Positions 1 through 11,091 of a DNA stretch of 64,000 bases are shown here, one piece after another; positions within the stretch are counted from its first letter, which is position 1; every line of letters starts with the position of its first letter. Source of the DNA: Chara braunii (lineage: Eukaryota > Streptophyta > Charophyceae > Charales > Characeae); NCBI GenBank assembly GCA_003427395.1, contig BFEA01000112.1:3049084-3113083 (forward strand), given 5' to 3'. The notes under the pieces are model-generated. The model searched no databases and had not been told where the DNA came from. It saw nothing but the letters and a program-made list of their open reading frames with translations. A program made the translations under genes and the position numbers.

Positions 1-562
1 TGAACTGTGTGCTTCGAACAGTCACTTAACAAGACATGGTCTGTTATTTATGACACACAAATGTACAATGCCTTCTAATGGTCATCTTTGTGTATTTGGT
101 CCTTGAGCGACTATGTTATGAAAAAAAAACAGCAAACGTGGTTGTGCTCAATGCAAGGTTGGGTTGTGCATGCCACTATCTCTCTCATGCTCACATGTTG
201 CTAGAATTGTGTCACGCAGTGGTGAACCGTGTTTGTTACAGGGAAGGTCACGATTTAAATGAGGCTTCCACACGTGTGGCCACATATAGAATGAAGCAAC
301 AGCAATCCTGCGGACTCAAAAGGAAGGTTGGCTATTGCGTGCCACTCTCTCTCAAACACAGCCATATCGGTATTTTTTTTGCCTAAAGTAGTGAACCGAG
401 CTTCTAGTCTGGCAGCTCAGCATATAATCGACGTTCCCTTACACAGATATCACCAGAATGAAATACCGCCATCTGGCACCAACAAAAAACAACCGTTCAC
501 TACTGCGTGACACTTTCTCTCAAACACAGCCATGTGGGTGATTTCGTGTCATGCAATAGTGA

Positions 563-570
<8 letters not shown>
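1..570. repeat. Imperfect tandem repeat, period about 168 bp
   Basis: Three diverged copies of a unit begin near 168, 337 and 505. Each starts TGCRTGMCACT, continues with a CTCTCTCAAACACAGCCAT-like stretch, and ends in a 'GTGAACC' block about 60 bp later. The spacing is about 168 bp in both intervals. The last copy runs into the (CT)n tract. Short ORFs across this region follow the repeat and show no domain, so I treat it as noncoding. Confidence 0.6.

Positions 571-622
<52 letters not shown>
567..622. repeat. (CT)n microsatellite
   Basis: A near-perfect dinucleotide run of about 56 bp. ORFs with Ser-Leu or Arg-Glu repeats over it are artefacts of the repeat. Confidence 0.95.
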
Positions 623-627
<5 letters not shown>

Positions 628-819
628 CAGTCATTGTTTTTGTTGCATGCGAGGTCCGCCAAAAAAACCAACACATGACATTTGCAAAATTGCATAGCGA
701 ATCGTCCAGCAGGAGAAAAGGACGGGAACAAACCGCGAAAACGCACGACATGAGCACTGCGAAACGAATTTTTTCCCCCATACATAACGCGGACCATACA
801 CGAAAGGTGAAACGTTTTC

Positions 820-985
820 AGCACGTTTCAACAAACTTTCAATACAGTTCAACAAGTTTTCAACATGTTTTCAACATGTTTTCAACACGTTTCAACAAGC
901 TCTCAACAACTCTTCAATAACTTTTCAACAAGTTTTCAACAATTGTTCAACAGTTGAACCAACATCATTTCAACAGTTGGACCAA
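820..985. repeat. TTTTCAACA-type minisatellite
   Basis: About fourteen degenerate 10-12 bp units built on TTTTCAACAAG or TTCAACATG. It ends within the 3' end of the unknown minus-strand ORF that follows. Confidence 0.75.
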
Positions 986-1442
986 CAAATGAACACACCA
1001 GTTTCTGTTTTTCCAATATTTGATCAGCGTTGGTTTCCTTGACTTTTGGTAGAACACATGACCCCCCCCCCGCCAAACAGTTTATAAACACAGTTCCAAT
1101 GGTTGAAATATGGTGTCCACATATGTTCATCAAGCCCAAAAATTTGCCACAATTTTTCTGTTGAAGCCACTTAATCTTGATTTCGTCCTCTGATTTATTC
1201 AATTTGACTTTCACTTTCTGTCCTTGAACTAACATTTCGCCTGGGTCGAGGTCGGTAGGGTACACTCCATCATTAAAGCACATCTCCAAGAGAGACCTGA
1301 TGCGTTCCTCATCTTCCCAAAAGTCACGATGTTTTGGAGACGCAGCAGGTGGAGATCGTGCGTTCGTCTGATTTTCTCCTACATCTTCGACATCTTCCAT
1401 GGTGCTCTGGATATTGAATTGAGGTCGAGTCCCGACCTCCAA
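936..1442 (-). CDS. Unrecognised 168-aa ORF
   Basis: An open frame of 168 codons with an ATG start and no recognised family. The first 45 residues are acidic and polar (EDVEDVGEN...). The middle is charged, with the stretch KVKVKLNKSEDEIKIKW. The C-terminal third is hydrophobic and Cys-containing. The 3' end lies in the CAACA minisatellite and a poly-C tract interrupts the frame near 1062-1071, which argues against a conserved C-terminus. It could be one exon, a retroelement fragment, or a chance ORF. No neighbour gives context. Confidence 0.25.
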   Translation of the reverse strand: MEVGTRPQFNIQSTMEDVEDVGENQTNARSPPAASPKHRDFWEDEERIRSLLEMCFNDGVYPTDLDPGEMLVQGQKVKVKLNKSEDEIKIKWLQQKNCGKFLGLMNICGHHISTIGTVFINCLAGGGSCVLPKVKETNADQILEKQKLVCSFVGPTVEMMLVQLLNNC

Positions 1443-1799
1443 ATTTTTGTCCCTCTTCCTATTCTCTCACTCTAACTCCTCAATTACCTCCAAGTCTTAT
1501 TGGAGGGCATTGGGATCGATCGTACGACAAAGCAACTAAGGCAGAGAACGTAGTTCGTCACCATAGTTGTTCAACCCGCCTCGCAGGTGAATGTCAGAAT
1601 TCCCGATGCGCTATCTTGTTGGTAGCGTCTTGGGCAACCGTCGGACCGGTACCGCTAGGGCAGAGCGCTTGGCGCCGGTTGCTGCGTTCCCCTCTCCTCC
1701 TCCTGGAGGGCGCACCACAATTTTTTTTTTTTTTTTTTCGTTTTCGCCTTTGTTTATTACAAAAAATAAACACCATCTTATAAATCTTTCTATGTCGTT
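1443..1799. other. Gene-free stretch with poly-T tract
   Basis: No supported gene. A run of about 18 T lies at 1722-1739, preceded by a GC-rich block (GGACCGGTACCGCTAGGGC and GGCGCCGGTTGC). This would fit the A-tail of a short retroelement on the minus strand, but I found no second copy to prove it. Confidence 0.4.
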
Positions 1800-2130
1800 G
1801 CAAAAACGCCGTGTATGCAGCCTAGTGCAATTGGTAAGGCGCGCAAGTGACATTCACAAGGTCCTGGGTTCAATTCCTTTGGCGTCATGTACCTTCCTTG
1901 GCAAGCTTGGTGCCCGCCACCTAGAGATAAACCATTGGTTTCCCCGAGCGACATTGAGCAGAGGGGACCAGAGGGAGACACAATAACTCGCCCATAGGAG
2001 AGGGTCTGTCCTGGCGGGTATAGCCCACCTGTAGGTTGGGTGCAGCCCCTAAATGTTCCCTTCGTTGGAGCCTTGAACTCGGGCTGAGCCTGAAGCGCGG
2101 ATGTTTTCATTTAAAGTTTATTTTGGGCAC
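1800..2130 (+). mobile_element. tRNA-derived SINE-like unit
   Basis: A pol III type A box (TAGTGCAATTGG, 1823-1834) and B box (GGGTTCAATTCC, 1866-1877) lie 55 nt apart end to end, the tRNA distance. The acceptor and anticodon stems are not tRNA-like, so this is a tRNA-derived promoter and not a functional tRNA. A GC-rich body of about 240 bp follows, ending near a T-rich stretch. SINE is the best fit, but only one copy is in the window, so the right boundary is a guess. Confidence 0.55.
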
Positions 2131-2161
2131 CCTGCCATCGTCTTGGGGCTTACAATCACAT

Positions 2162-2184
2162 GAGGGGGAGGGGGGGGGGGGGGG
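2162..2184. repeat. Poly-G tract
   Basis: A nearly pure G run of about 22 bp, a likely site of length error. Confidence 0.9.
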
Positions 2185-2329
2185 AATGGAACAAAGGTTT
2201 GGCCGTAATAGCGGTTGGATACATTATTCTTAACACTGATGTGAGTATGCTCTCAGTAAGAGCGTTTCAGGTCCCCTGTCAGGTTGTCAGATTAACAAGT
2301 GAAGAAGAAAGGGGATAAAAAGAAACATG

Positions 2330-3540
2330 TTTTTAGTCGTTAAAGCAGTTACAAACATAAAAAAAATTGGTAGCACTTCCCTCAGAAGGGTAGGCTCCAA
2401 ATTTCAACTAAGTCAGATAAGGAGTCAACTTGATTTTGCAAAGATAAAATTTTGACCAACTCCTTGGGTTTGTAAAAATTTTGGCACCACTTCCCCTAGC
2501 AGAAGTGAATTTTCAAAATTTATACAACCCTATATACAAAGACAAGAGACACACTATACTTGGGACTAACTTCTGACTTCAGTTGATAATTATACCAAGA
2601 GTTACTCCGCAATGCATAACCTTGTTGACTAACACTAAGTTTGATTCTCAGTGGGTCAATGCTATCTTCATCCCAAGTTACCAAAGATTACTCTCCTATC
2701 GCTCCAGCACATGACGAGCATCTAAAGCAACTACCCATCGAAGATAAACTCAAACCAACTCATAAGCATGCAAATACAACCAAAGTAAGTACTCTCACAG
2801 TTTATCCAAATTTGTTTTTTATAGATAAAGTAGTTCATTAGTCATTCAAACAATTGACCCGTAAACCCTTTTACAAATGGTATAGAGTTAGATCATCCAA
2901 CTTATAAGCAATGTCTAGCCTTCTTTAGCTTTGCACAAAATTATTTGCACAACAACTTCTCTCGTCTCTTGGCACGCGACTAGACTATTTAGCTTATAAA
3001 CAGTGTCTAGTCGGCCCTGAACCTTTTAATATGCAAGTTTAAGTAACTTCATGCCTTTATCTTTGATATGGGCATAAGATTGGACCATTCAACGTAGAAA
3101 CAATGTTGAGTCTGCCCAGATTACCCTCAGTTATATTTTTAATCCATACTTTTTTATTGATATGGTTCATAATTAGACCAATTACATTTGATTACCAACT
3201 AAGTGTGTGACTTTAAGATAAACCATTCAGCTTATAAACAATGTTTAATCTTTCATTCGAGTATCCCCCGTAATAAAACAAAAAGTCCACTCCTTCGAGT
3301 TAAACATAATCATCAACGCTTGTCAAAAACACACAAAGAAAAACAAGAAAGTTAAGTCATTCAACTTAGAAACAATGACAAACTTCATTTCATAAAATCT
3401 CAATTAAAATAAGGCAACAAAGTCATTCATCTTCGAAACAATGTTTGGCCTCACCTAAATCAAGCAGTCAAGCCCTCAAAAGAAACAAAGCAACCAGACC
3501 ATTCAACTTATAAACAATGTCCAATTCTTCATGAAATGCT
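2330..3540 (+). repeat. Diverged relative of a giant-LTR segment, with its own hairpin array
   Basis: This stretch is collinear with roughly 31,210-32,800 of the giant LTR. Shared landmarks are the 'GGCACCACTTCCC' motifs, a 'TTTATACAA...ACTATACTTG-GACTAACTTCT' block (about 2,520-2,580 here, 31,440-31,500 there), and 'GCTCCAGCACA..GAGCATCTAAA' (2,701 here, 31,640 there). From 2,880 to 3,530 it carries about seven units with core CATTCAACTTATAAACAATG between partly complementary arms, at the place where the LTR carries its CCCTAACCCTAGGG hairpins. I infer a fragment of a related LTR family. No coding potential. Confidence 0.65.
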
Positions 3541-3789
3541 CACTCATGGTTAATGGACCTCGAAAATTCGCTGAATTGAACAACGAAGCCTGTTAGCGAA
3601 ACGTTCGTGAATTCATGGTTTATAAACCCGAATTAGTGCTTTGTGTTGGTGAAGATGGAATCCATATTTACGAATTCGTGTTCTTAAGACCGGAAAAAAA
3701 CATTCAAGTGATGGACAACCATAAAAAACTTATGGTTGAGGCTATAACTTAGTGATTTGTCAAAATTGTAGTTTAACATGTGTTCGGTA
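3541..3789. other. AT-rich spacer before satellite
   Basis: No gene, repeat or RNA recognised. It leads directly into the satellite. Confidence 0.4.
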
Positions 3790-6490
3790 ACGAAACACCG
3801 AATCCGCACATGTGTTCGGGAGTTCGCTACTGAAATTTCACTTCGAGATTTCGGGATTTTACTTAGCCGTTTTCAAAGTTATATCCGCATGTTCATTCCG
3901 GATTTCGTCACCGAAATCGCAATTAGTGATTTGGCTTAGCCATTTTTCGAAGTTATTTCCGCACATGTGTTCAGAAATTCGTTACTGAAATCGCACTTCG
4001 GGATTTCGGGATTTGAGTTAGTCGTTTTTCGAAGTTATATCCGCACGTGCGTTCGGGATTTCATTACCGAAATCAGACTTGGGGATTTTACTTAGCCGTT
4101 TCTCATGCGTTTGGATATAACTTCAAGAAATCGTTTTTCAGGATTTCAAGATTTTACTTAGTCCTTTCTCGAAGTAATATCTACACGTGTATTTTGGATA
4201 TCGTTACCAAAATCTCACTTTGGGATTTCGGGATTTTACTTCGCCGTTTTTCGAACTTATATCCACACATTCGTTCGGATTTCGTTACTGAAATCGCACT
4301 TCGGGATTTCGAGATTTAAGTTAGCCATTTTTCGAAGTTATATCCGTACGTGCGTTCGAGATTTCGTTACCGAAATCATATTTCGGGATTTCGGGATTTC
4401 GGGATTTTACTTAGCCGTTTTTTCTCGTACTTTTGGATATAACTTTAAGAAATCGCTTTTCGGGATTTCAATATTTTACTTAGTCGTTTCTCGAAGTAAT
4501 ATCCGCACATGCGTTCGGGATATCGTTACCGAAATCCCACTTCGGGATTTTGGGATTTTACTTCGCCGTTTTTCGAAGTTATATCCACACATGCGGTCGG
4601 GATATCGTTACCGAAATCCCACTTCGGGATTTTGAGATTTTACTTCGCCGTTTTTTGAAGTTATATCCACACATGCTCGGGATTTCGTTATTGAAATCGC
4701 ACTTCGGCATTTCAGGATTTAACTTAGTCGTTTTTCGAAGTTGTATTCACTTGTGCGTTCTGAATTTCGTTACCGAAATCATACTTTGGGATTTCGACAT
4801 TTTACTTAGACCTTTTTCGAAATTACACCCGCACTTGCGTTCGGGATTTTGCTACTGAAATCGCACTTCGGGATTTCGAGATTTTACTTCGTCGTTTTTC
4901 GAAGTTATATCCGCATGTTCGTTCGAGATTTCGTCACTGAAATTGCAATTAGTGATTTCACTTAGCCGTTTTTCGAAGTTATATCCGCACATGCGTTCGG
5001 GATTATGTTATTGAAATCGCACTTCCGGATTTCGTGATTTAAGTTAAGTCGTTTTTCAAAGTTATATCCGCACGTGCGTTCGGGATTTCGTTACCGAAAT
5101 CATACTTCGGGATTTTACTTATCCATTTTTCGAAGTTATATCCGCACGTGCGTTTGAATATAACTTCAAGAAAACGCACTTCGGGATTTCAAGATTTTAC
5201 TTAGCCATTTCTCGAAGTAATATGCGCTCGTGCGTTCGGGATTTCGTTACCGAAATCCCACTTTCGGATTTCGGTAAACTTTGGGATTTCGGGATTTTAC
5301 TTAGCCGTTTTTCGAAGTTATAATCAAACATGCGTTCGAAATTTCGTCTGAAATCCCACTTCGGGATTTCGGGATTTAACTTAGCCGTTTTTCGAAGTTA
5401 TATCCGCACGTGCGTTCAGGATTTTGTTACCAAAATCATACTTCGGGATTTGCGGATTTAACTTAGTCGTTTCTCGAAGTTATATCCGTACGTGCGTCTG
5501 GGATCTCGTCACTGAAATCGCACTTCGGGATTTCGAACTTATTTTCTCACGCACGTTCGGGATTTCGTTACCTAAATCGCACTTTGGGATTTCTCGATTT
5601 TAGTTAGTCGTTTCTCAAAGTTGTATCGACACGTGCGTTTGGGATTTCTTCACCGAAATCCCTCTTCGGGATTTCGGGATTTTACTAGGCCGTTTCTTGA
5701 AGTTATATCCGCACGTGCGTTCAGAATTTCGTTAAGGAAATCACACTTCAGGATTTCAGGATTTTACTGAGGGGATTTCGTGATTGATTGATTGGTGGGG
5801 GAGTGGTTGCCTCCCGAACGCACGACCCGAATTTCGCTCTTCGGCATTTCCGGGATTTTACTTAGTTGTTTTCCGAAGTGCATTCGGGATTTCGCTATCG
5901 AAATCGCACTTCAGGACTTAGGGATTTTACTGAGTCATTTTTCGGAGTTATATCCGCACATTCGTTTGGGATTTAGCTACCAAAATCGCACTTCGGGATT
6001 TCATGATTTTATTTAGCCGTTTTTCAAAGTTATATCCGCACGTGTATTCGGGATTTCGCTACCGAAATTGCACTTCGAGATTTTGGGATTTTACATAGCC
6101 GTTTTTCAAAGTTATATCCGCACTGCGTTCAAGATTTCGCTACCGAAATCTAACTTCCGGATTTCGGGATCTTACTTAGGCGTTTTTTTAAGTTATATCC
6201 GCACGTGCGTGCAAGATTTCGCTACCGAAATTGCACTTAAGGATTTCATGATTTTACTCAAGCGTTTTTCAAAGTGATATTCACACGTGCGTTCGGGATT
6301 TCGTTACCGAAATCGCACTTCGGGATTTCGGGATGTTACTTAGTTGTACTTGAAGTTATATCAACATTGCATTCGGGATTTATTTACCAAAATTGTACTT
6401 GAAAATTTTAGTCGTATTTTGAACTTTTATCCGCAGGTGCATTTGGGATTTCGTTATCAAAATCACACTTCGGTATTTTGGGATTTTATC
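3790..6490. repeat. Satellite array, monomer about 82 bp
   Basis: Roughly 30 diverged head-to-tail monomers. Landmarks in each monomer are 'CTTCGGGATTTCGGGATTTT', 'ACTTAGCCGTTTTTCGAAG', 'TTATATCCGCACGTGCGTTC' and 'GGGATTTCGTTACCGAAATC'. Most monomers contain the perfect inverted repeat GATTTCG-TTAC-CGAAATC. A variant monomer with 'GGATATAACTTCAAGAAATCG' recurs near 4,110, 4,430 and 5,150, hinting at higher-order structure. Small ORFs are by-products of the period. Divergence between monomers is high, so this is an old array. Confidence 0.9.
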
Positions 6491-6969
6491 AGGGCTGTAC
6501 TTTCGGTCCGACCGGGGCTCCTCCCTCCAACTGGAATCAGGCTGGTGGGACCGGTCGGTCAACCGACCCCATTTTCGCCTGGTGGATCCCAGCACATTGT
6601 CATTGGGGGGGGTTACCGTGATTCTGATGCCACAAGGGGGTCCCCCTTCGCTAGAGTAGGGAAGCGAAACAAAAAAAAAATAAAAACCGGGTCCTGTAGG
6701 CGGGTGATCTGAACCCCCGATCTCGAGAGATCGGCGACCTAAATTGCCCGCACTTTTGAAATGTTGAGGGCGGGGCTGTGTTACAGCGCGCTAATTGAGC
6801 GTGGGGTTGGAGCTGAAAGTTTTGAGCTTAACTCAATCCCGTGCTCAAAGACGCTTAAGTGGGGTTTGACCGGCGCGGGAATGTTTTTTCCTGGGGCAAA
6901 AAAAAAAAAAAAAAAAAAAACGGTTGTAGATTTTTTTGAGATCTATAACCTCACCTTATTTTCCCGGGC
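6491..6969. other. GC-rich unassigned region
   Basis: Contains 'GGACCGGTCGGTCAACCGACC' palindromic sequence near 6,550, a minus-strand B-box-like GGGTTCAGATC near 6,710 without a matching A box, and a poly-A of about 21 bp at 6,899-6,920. No gene supported. Confidence 0.4.
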
Positions 6970-7145
6970 GGTCGGGCTGTGCAAGGACCAGGGATGATCC
7001 TAGCCCCCAAAAAATATTAAAAATTCATAAATTTCCAAAAAAAAAAAACAATGTTATGCAGAAAAATAAACTGAACAACTTTTGCCTCAAGGTTAATTTG
7101 AAAATTTCCAGCAATTTTAAAACTAAAATAAAAAATGAGTAAGTT
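6970..7145 (+). repeat. Dispersed short repeat 'ATGTTATGCAG', copy 1
   Basis: The first of four copies of a module of about 150 bp: 'GTGCAAGG(A/G)CCA-GG', an A-rich stretch, 'ATGTTATGCAGAAAAATAAA', 'CTGAACAACTTTTGCCTCA', then an A/T-rich tail with AAAATAAAA. The layout (GC head, internal A-run, A-rich end) resembles a small non-autonomous retroelement, but I see no pol III boxes. Confidence 0.7.
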
Positions 7146-7600
7146 TTTCTTATTTTCTTACAGAGATTTTTCCGTGGGAAAAAACCTAAACGAAAAACAA
7201 AATAAAAAATATAGGGTTGTAGTTCTTTTGAAGATCTAGAAGCCCATATTTTCTATTGTTTTGCTTAAAGTTCATATGTACTTTTTTTTTTAATTAAAAA
7301 AAAACAAAAACCAGAAAAAAGAAGACATACACATACACTGACACCCCCCCCCTCCGCCTGTCACACATACACACATACAAGCATACGCACACGCATACAC
7401 ACACACATATATATATCAATTATATATATAAAGAGAGAGGGAGCCACTGAGAGAGAGAGAGAGTCCCCCCCCCCCCCCCCAATTTTTGTTTTTTTTGTGC
7501 AACACCCTCCCACGTGTTCCCCTCCACATGCACATCCCCACTAGGCGCGCGCACTCATTTTTTGGCGAGTGTGCGCGCAAGAAACGGAATTGAGCGCTTT
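7146..7600. repeat. AT-rich region with clustered simple repeats
   Basis: Simple repeats at 7,335-7,480: poly-C, (CA)n, (TA)n, (GA)n and a 17-bp poly-C. No gene is supported here. Confidence 0.8.
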
Positions 7601-8001
7601 TGAGCGTGCGCTTAAGTGCGCTCAAACGGTTTCATAGGGGCGGGGAATTACTGGCCCAGGCCCGATCTGCTCAGCGACCTTGCCCCACCACACATCACTC
7701 TACATGCACTTTGCCTGAGTTCATGGAAAGGTGCATGTGGCATGTAGAATGTTGTGTACTGGAGCTTGCCCCATTAGTTCTCTACCCCACTACATGTGCC
7801 ACATTGCTTGAGTTTGCTGCCGCCACTTCGCCCAAGCTGAATGTCAAGCTGCTCCCGCGCCCCTGCTCGTGCTTCTGCCCTGCCGTGCGCCATAGCCTTC
7901 ATGTGGTTGCAACAAGATCGTGCGCCATCGTGAGCACCAGTGTGCCATTGCATGAGGACCTAAGTTCTTGTTCTTCTTCTATGTGTGTGTGTGTGTGTGT
8001 G

Positions 8002-8055
<54 letters not shown>

Positions 8056-8285
8056 GGAGAGAGAAAGGGAGAGACCCTGAAGTTCATGAACTTAAAAAAA
8101 AAAAAAAAAAAAAAAACTAAGCACTTAGGGTTACCACCGCCAAAATCAGCGGCATACACACACACTGCCCCAACGCGGCAAGCAAGCAGGCCCGACATTC
8201 GAACTTCGAAGTGCGTTAGAAAGTGCTGCAAGCGTGGTGACAGCGAGCATGGTGAAAGCAGGCGATGTTATGGTGGACACATGGC
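7601..8285. repeat. GC-rich stretch with (GT)n/(GA)n microsatellite and poly-A
   Basis: An open plus-strand frame from 7,600 to 8,376 runs through (GT)n at about 7,984-8,002, (GA)n at about 8,007-8,051 and poly-A at 8,094-8,117. The Arg-Glu and Lys runs show it is repeat-driven. The first 120 codons are Cys/His/Leu-rich without a recognisable domain. I do not call a gene. Confidence 0.6.
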
Positions 8286-8450
8286 GAGCCCAGCCGTGCA
8301 AGGGCCAAAGAGGGTCCCAGCAAAAAAAAAAAAAAAAAAAAAATCTGAAAAACAACTATGTTATGCAGAAAAATAAACTGGACAGATTTTGCCTCAGGGT
8401 CACATCAAAATTCTTCACCGAATTGTAAATACAAAATAAAGTTAAAACAT
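8286..8450 (+). repeat. Dispersed short repeat 'ATGTTATGCAG', copy 2
   Basis: Same module as copy 1: 'CCGTGCAAGGGCCAAAGAGGG', poly-A, 'CTATGTTATGCAGAAAAATA', 'TTTTGCCTCAGGGTCACATC', AT-rich tail ending ACAAAATAAAG. Confidence 0.75.
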
Positions 8451-8653
8451 ATTTGACTTGGCCGGGCAAGTGGTCTCGAGCCACTATGGTAGCCTAGGTA
8501 TTAAATTAATTTGAATAAAAACTGGATACAAAAATTTAGGATAATTTTTATTGAATTAAAAAAATTATAAATTTTAAAAAATAAGAAGGCTGGGGAAACA
8601 CAATTTGATTCAAGAAAATGAAGTTCTTAAATGATTTACCCTAAGTGCGACTC

Positions 8654-8654
<1 letters not shown>

Positions 8655-8706
<52 letters not shown>
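8655..8706. repeat. (GT)n(AT)n compound microsatellite
   Basis: A GT run followed directly by an AT run. Confidence 0.95.
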
Positions 8707-8710
<4 letters not shown>

Positions 8711-9321
8711 AAAACTTGATTAAGGAAGATGGGCCTAAACTGCCATATAGTGCCTGAAACAGTAGATATAAAACTATATGAAACGAAAGGGTTATGCCGA
8801 ACTGCAAAAATGGGGCATTGATAGAGAACATCCCCACTGTGATCTAGTGTAGGAGTAAAGATTCACGGGAGTAAGAGAGGACAGAGTGGATGCTGATCAA
8901 TAATCTCTACTCATCTATCAATGCAGTCAGTACCTGCATACAAGTATATTACTTCTAGAGTGTTAATGAAGTACCATCCCTCAAATTTTAAACAACTTAT
9001 ACGCAGCTCCTGCACATACCAATCCCCTCCCGAGCTTCCCTCATGATCGAATGTTGATGTGCATCCTGCTCTCTCTCTCTCTCTATGTGTATATCTGTGT
9101 GTCTGTATCTCTCTCTCTCTCTTGAATCCACTTTTCTAAGAACTTACACTGGTGCCAAAATATTTCTAGTACAAACAGTTTGGGAAAAATCCCAAACAGT
9201 CTAGATAGTCAATTTACTCGTGATAGTCAAAGCTTTCAGCGCTGTTTGATGAACCCGCGTAGTATTAGGTAGTTGGTTAGGTAAAGGCTGACCAAGCCGA
9301 TGATGCTTAGCTGGTCTTTTC

Positions 9322-9352
<31 letters not shown>

Positions 9353-9949
9353 ACCGCACGAGCATGGGCACCAAGATGGAGATGAAGCCATCAGCTTCAA
9401 GAAGATGAACAATAGGTTAGTTGTAAAATAAAATATTGTGGTGGGCACGGGCCGCATCGATTGATCTTGTCACTCCTTTTTCACTGCAGTTTCCTCCGTT
9501 TGTATCGAAAAACTCTTTTGATAATATTCTAAGCGTCCATTGCCGTCTTCTTCTCATGATCAATTTGACAAATAATCAACAAAATGAAGTTAAACCTCAC
9601 TTTGTTCATGTACCTGTAAAAAGAGATATCGAAAATGATGATTCGCATATAATTAGTGCAAAAGAATGAAAACTTATGAGTATTTAAATTCATCAACATA
9701 AAAAAACAATCGAAAAACTTTAAAACTCATATGAAAACTATCCACATATAGGACAAAGCAGGGGCTAGATCAAGTGACACAAGTGCTCTGAACAGAGAAC
9801 GAAAGGACACATCCGAATTGACCCAAGAAAACTGAAACCGACAACGAACTCTAGAAAAAATTTTTTTTAGAGAAATTATGAAAATTTAAATTCTGATGAG
9901 TCTGAATATTACCTAGGCTGCCAGTTGGGCCGCCTGGGGCACCTTCTTT
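8707..9949. other. No supported gene
   Basis: AT-rich sequence with (CT)n at about 9,070-9,121. A 73-codon minus-strand frame (9,236-9,457) is hydrophobic, with Leu/Ile-rich stretches, but has no recognisable family or splice context. Confidence 0.4.
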
Positions 9950-10125
9950 TCTAGGACGGCCCGGCCGTGCAAGGGTCAAGGAGGGTCCCCCTCGAAAAGA
10001 GAAAAAAAAAATCTAAAATTTTCGGAAAATGACTATGTTATGCGGAAAAATAAACTGAACAATTTTTGCCTCAGGGTCATCTCCAAATTCTTTACCAAAT
10101 TTGAAAATGAAAATAAAACAAGAAG
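9950..10125 (+). repeat. Dispersed short repeat 'ATGTTATGCAG', copy 3
   Basis: 'CCGTGCAAGGGTCAAGGAGGG', A-rich, 'CTATGTTATGCGGAAAAATA', 'TTTTGCCTCAGGGTCATCTC', then AAAATGAAAATAAAAC. Very close to copy 2 in the head. Confidence 0.75.
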
Positions 10126-10528
10126 GGCCATCTCAGCTCCATCTGCATAAGAAGAGTATCGGTGATTATCAAACAACGGAAAAACCTAGACTAGTGGACC
10201 TGCAGTATGGGAGGAGCGAATGCAAACAGGACAGAGGGGTCCCCAGGGTGTTTCGCTTCTCATTGTATGTGAAAGTTAAAAACCCAGCACATGATATGTC
10301 TAACAATCAGACTCCAAAAGGAGCACAAGAGGGAAATGAAAGGTGCACAAAAGATGTGAACCATGAATTCTCCTGGCGAATGGGAGATGCAAGTGAAAGT
10401 AAGTGACCGAATTTGGCAACCATAAACACAAAAACTAATGCAACAACTCACATTAAAAAAAAGGAACGAATTGAAAACCGAAAAAAAATATATAAAAAAA
10501 AATCAAATGAAAGAGGTGATCGGAGATG

Positions 10529-10655
10529 TAATCTAGGATTCAGAACATTGGTGGGAATGACATAGAGAATCACAAGTACAACTAATCCTCTAATGTAATC
10601 TAGGATTCAGAACATTTTGGGAATGACATCGAGAATCGCAAGTACAACCAAATCT
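10529..10655. repeat. Direct duplication of about 60-65 bp
   Basis: 'ATCTAGGATTCAGAACATT' through 'CACAAGTACAAC' occurs twice, starting near 10,530 and 10,597, with a few differences. It lies in the presumed intron or 3' flank of the KDZ-like gene. Confidence 0.8.
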
Positions 10656-10695
10656 AGCATAAATGGAAAGACCAGAATAAGTTGTAGTTACATAC

Positions 10696-10840
10696 CTCAA
10701 TGACCTCTTATAACTTGAAAACCATTTGAATCGTCGTTCGCAAACTGACATGTTTGCCGACTTCAGCTCTTCGTAGACCTCTGGGCTTACATTATTGCGG
10801 CACCAATGTCCCACATGATTCATATAGTGGAAAAAATCAA
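10696..10840 (-). CDS. KDZ-like transposase exon ('NHVGHWC')
   Basis: The exon is bounded by a polypyrimidine acceptor (TTTCTTGAAGCAG, AG at 10,841-10,842) and a donor GTATGT just left of 10,696. It encodes a phrase around FFHYMNHVGHWCRNN followed by an ELKSANMSVCERRFKW segment. This resembles the conserved block in KDZ-type transposase relatives where a 'NHxGxWC' motif precedes a 'SxxERxFxWL' motif. It is the most 3' exon I can support. What follows downstream (below 10.69 kb) is unclear. Confidence 0.5.
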
Positions 10841-11046
10841 CTGCTTCAAGAAAACAATCAAGAACAAAGAAGTAAATGAGTTAAAGAATAACATTTGAAT
10901 ATCATATCTCTGCTCAGGACATCCTACCTAAATTATTGCAGAGGTGAGGCTCGCAGACGGGGTTGCTTAAGAACTCTCAACTCTCCTCTCTGTTCGTCTG
11001 TCTGTATGATTGTCTGTCTCTCTTACTTTTCTGTTTTTTTTTTTTG

Positions 11047-11049
<3 letters not shown>

Positions 11050-11083
<34 letters not shown>

Positions 11084-11091
11084 TCTCTGTG
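11050..11091. repeat. (CT)n microsatellite
   Basis: Dinucleotide run in the intron between KDZ-like exons. Confidence 0.95.

Noticed and set aside
7600-8376. 258-codon plus-strand ORF as a gene
   Set aside because: Runs through GT, GA and poly-A tracts; the open frame results from repeats.
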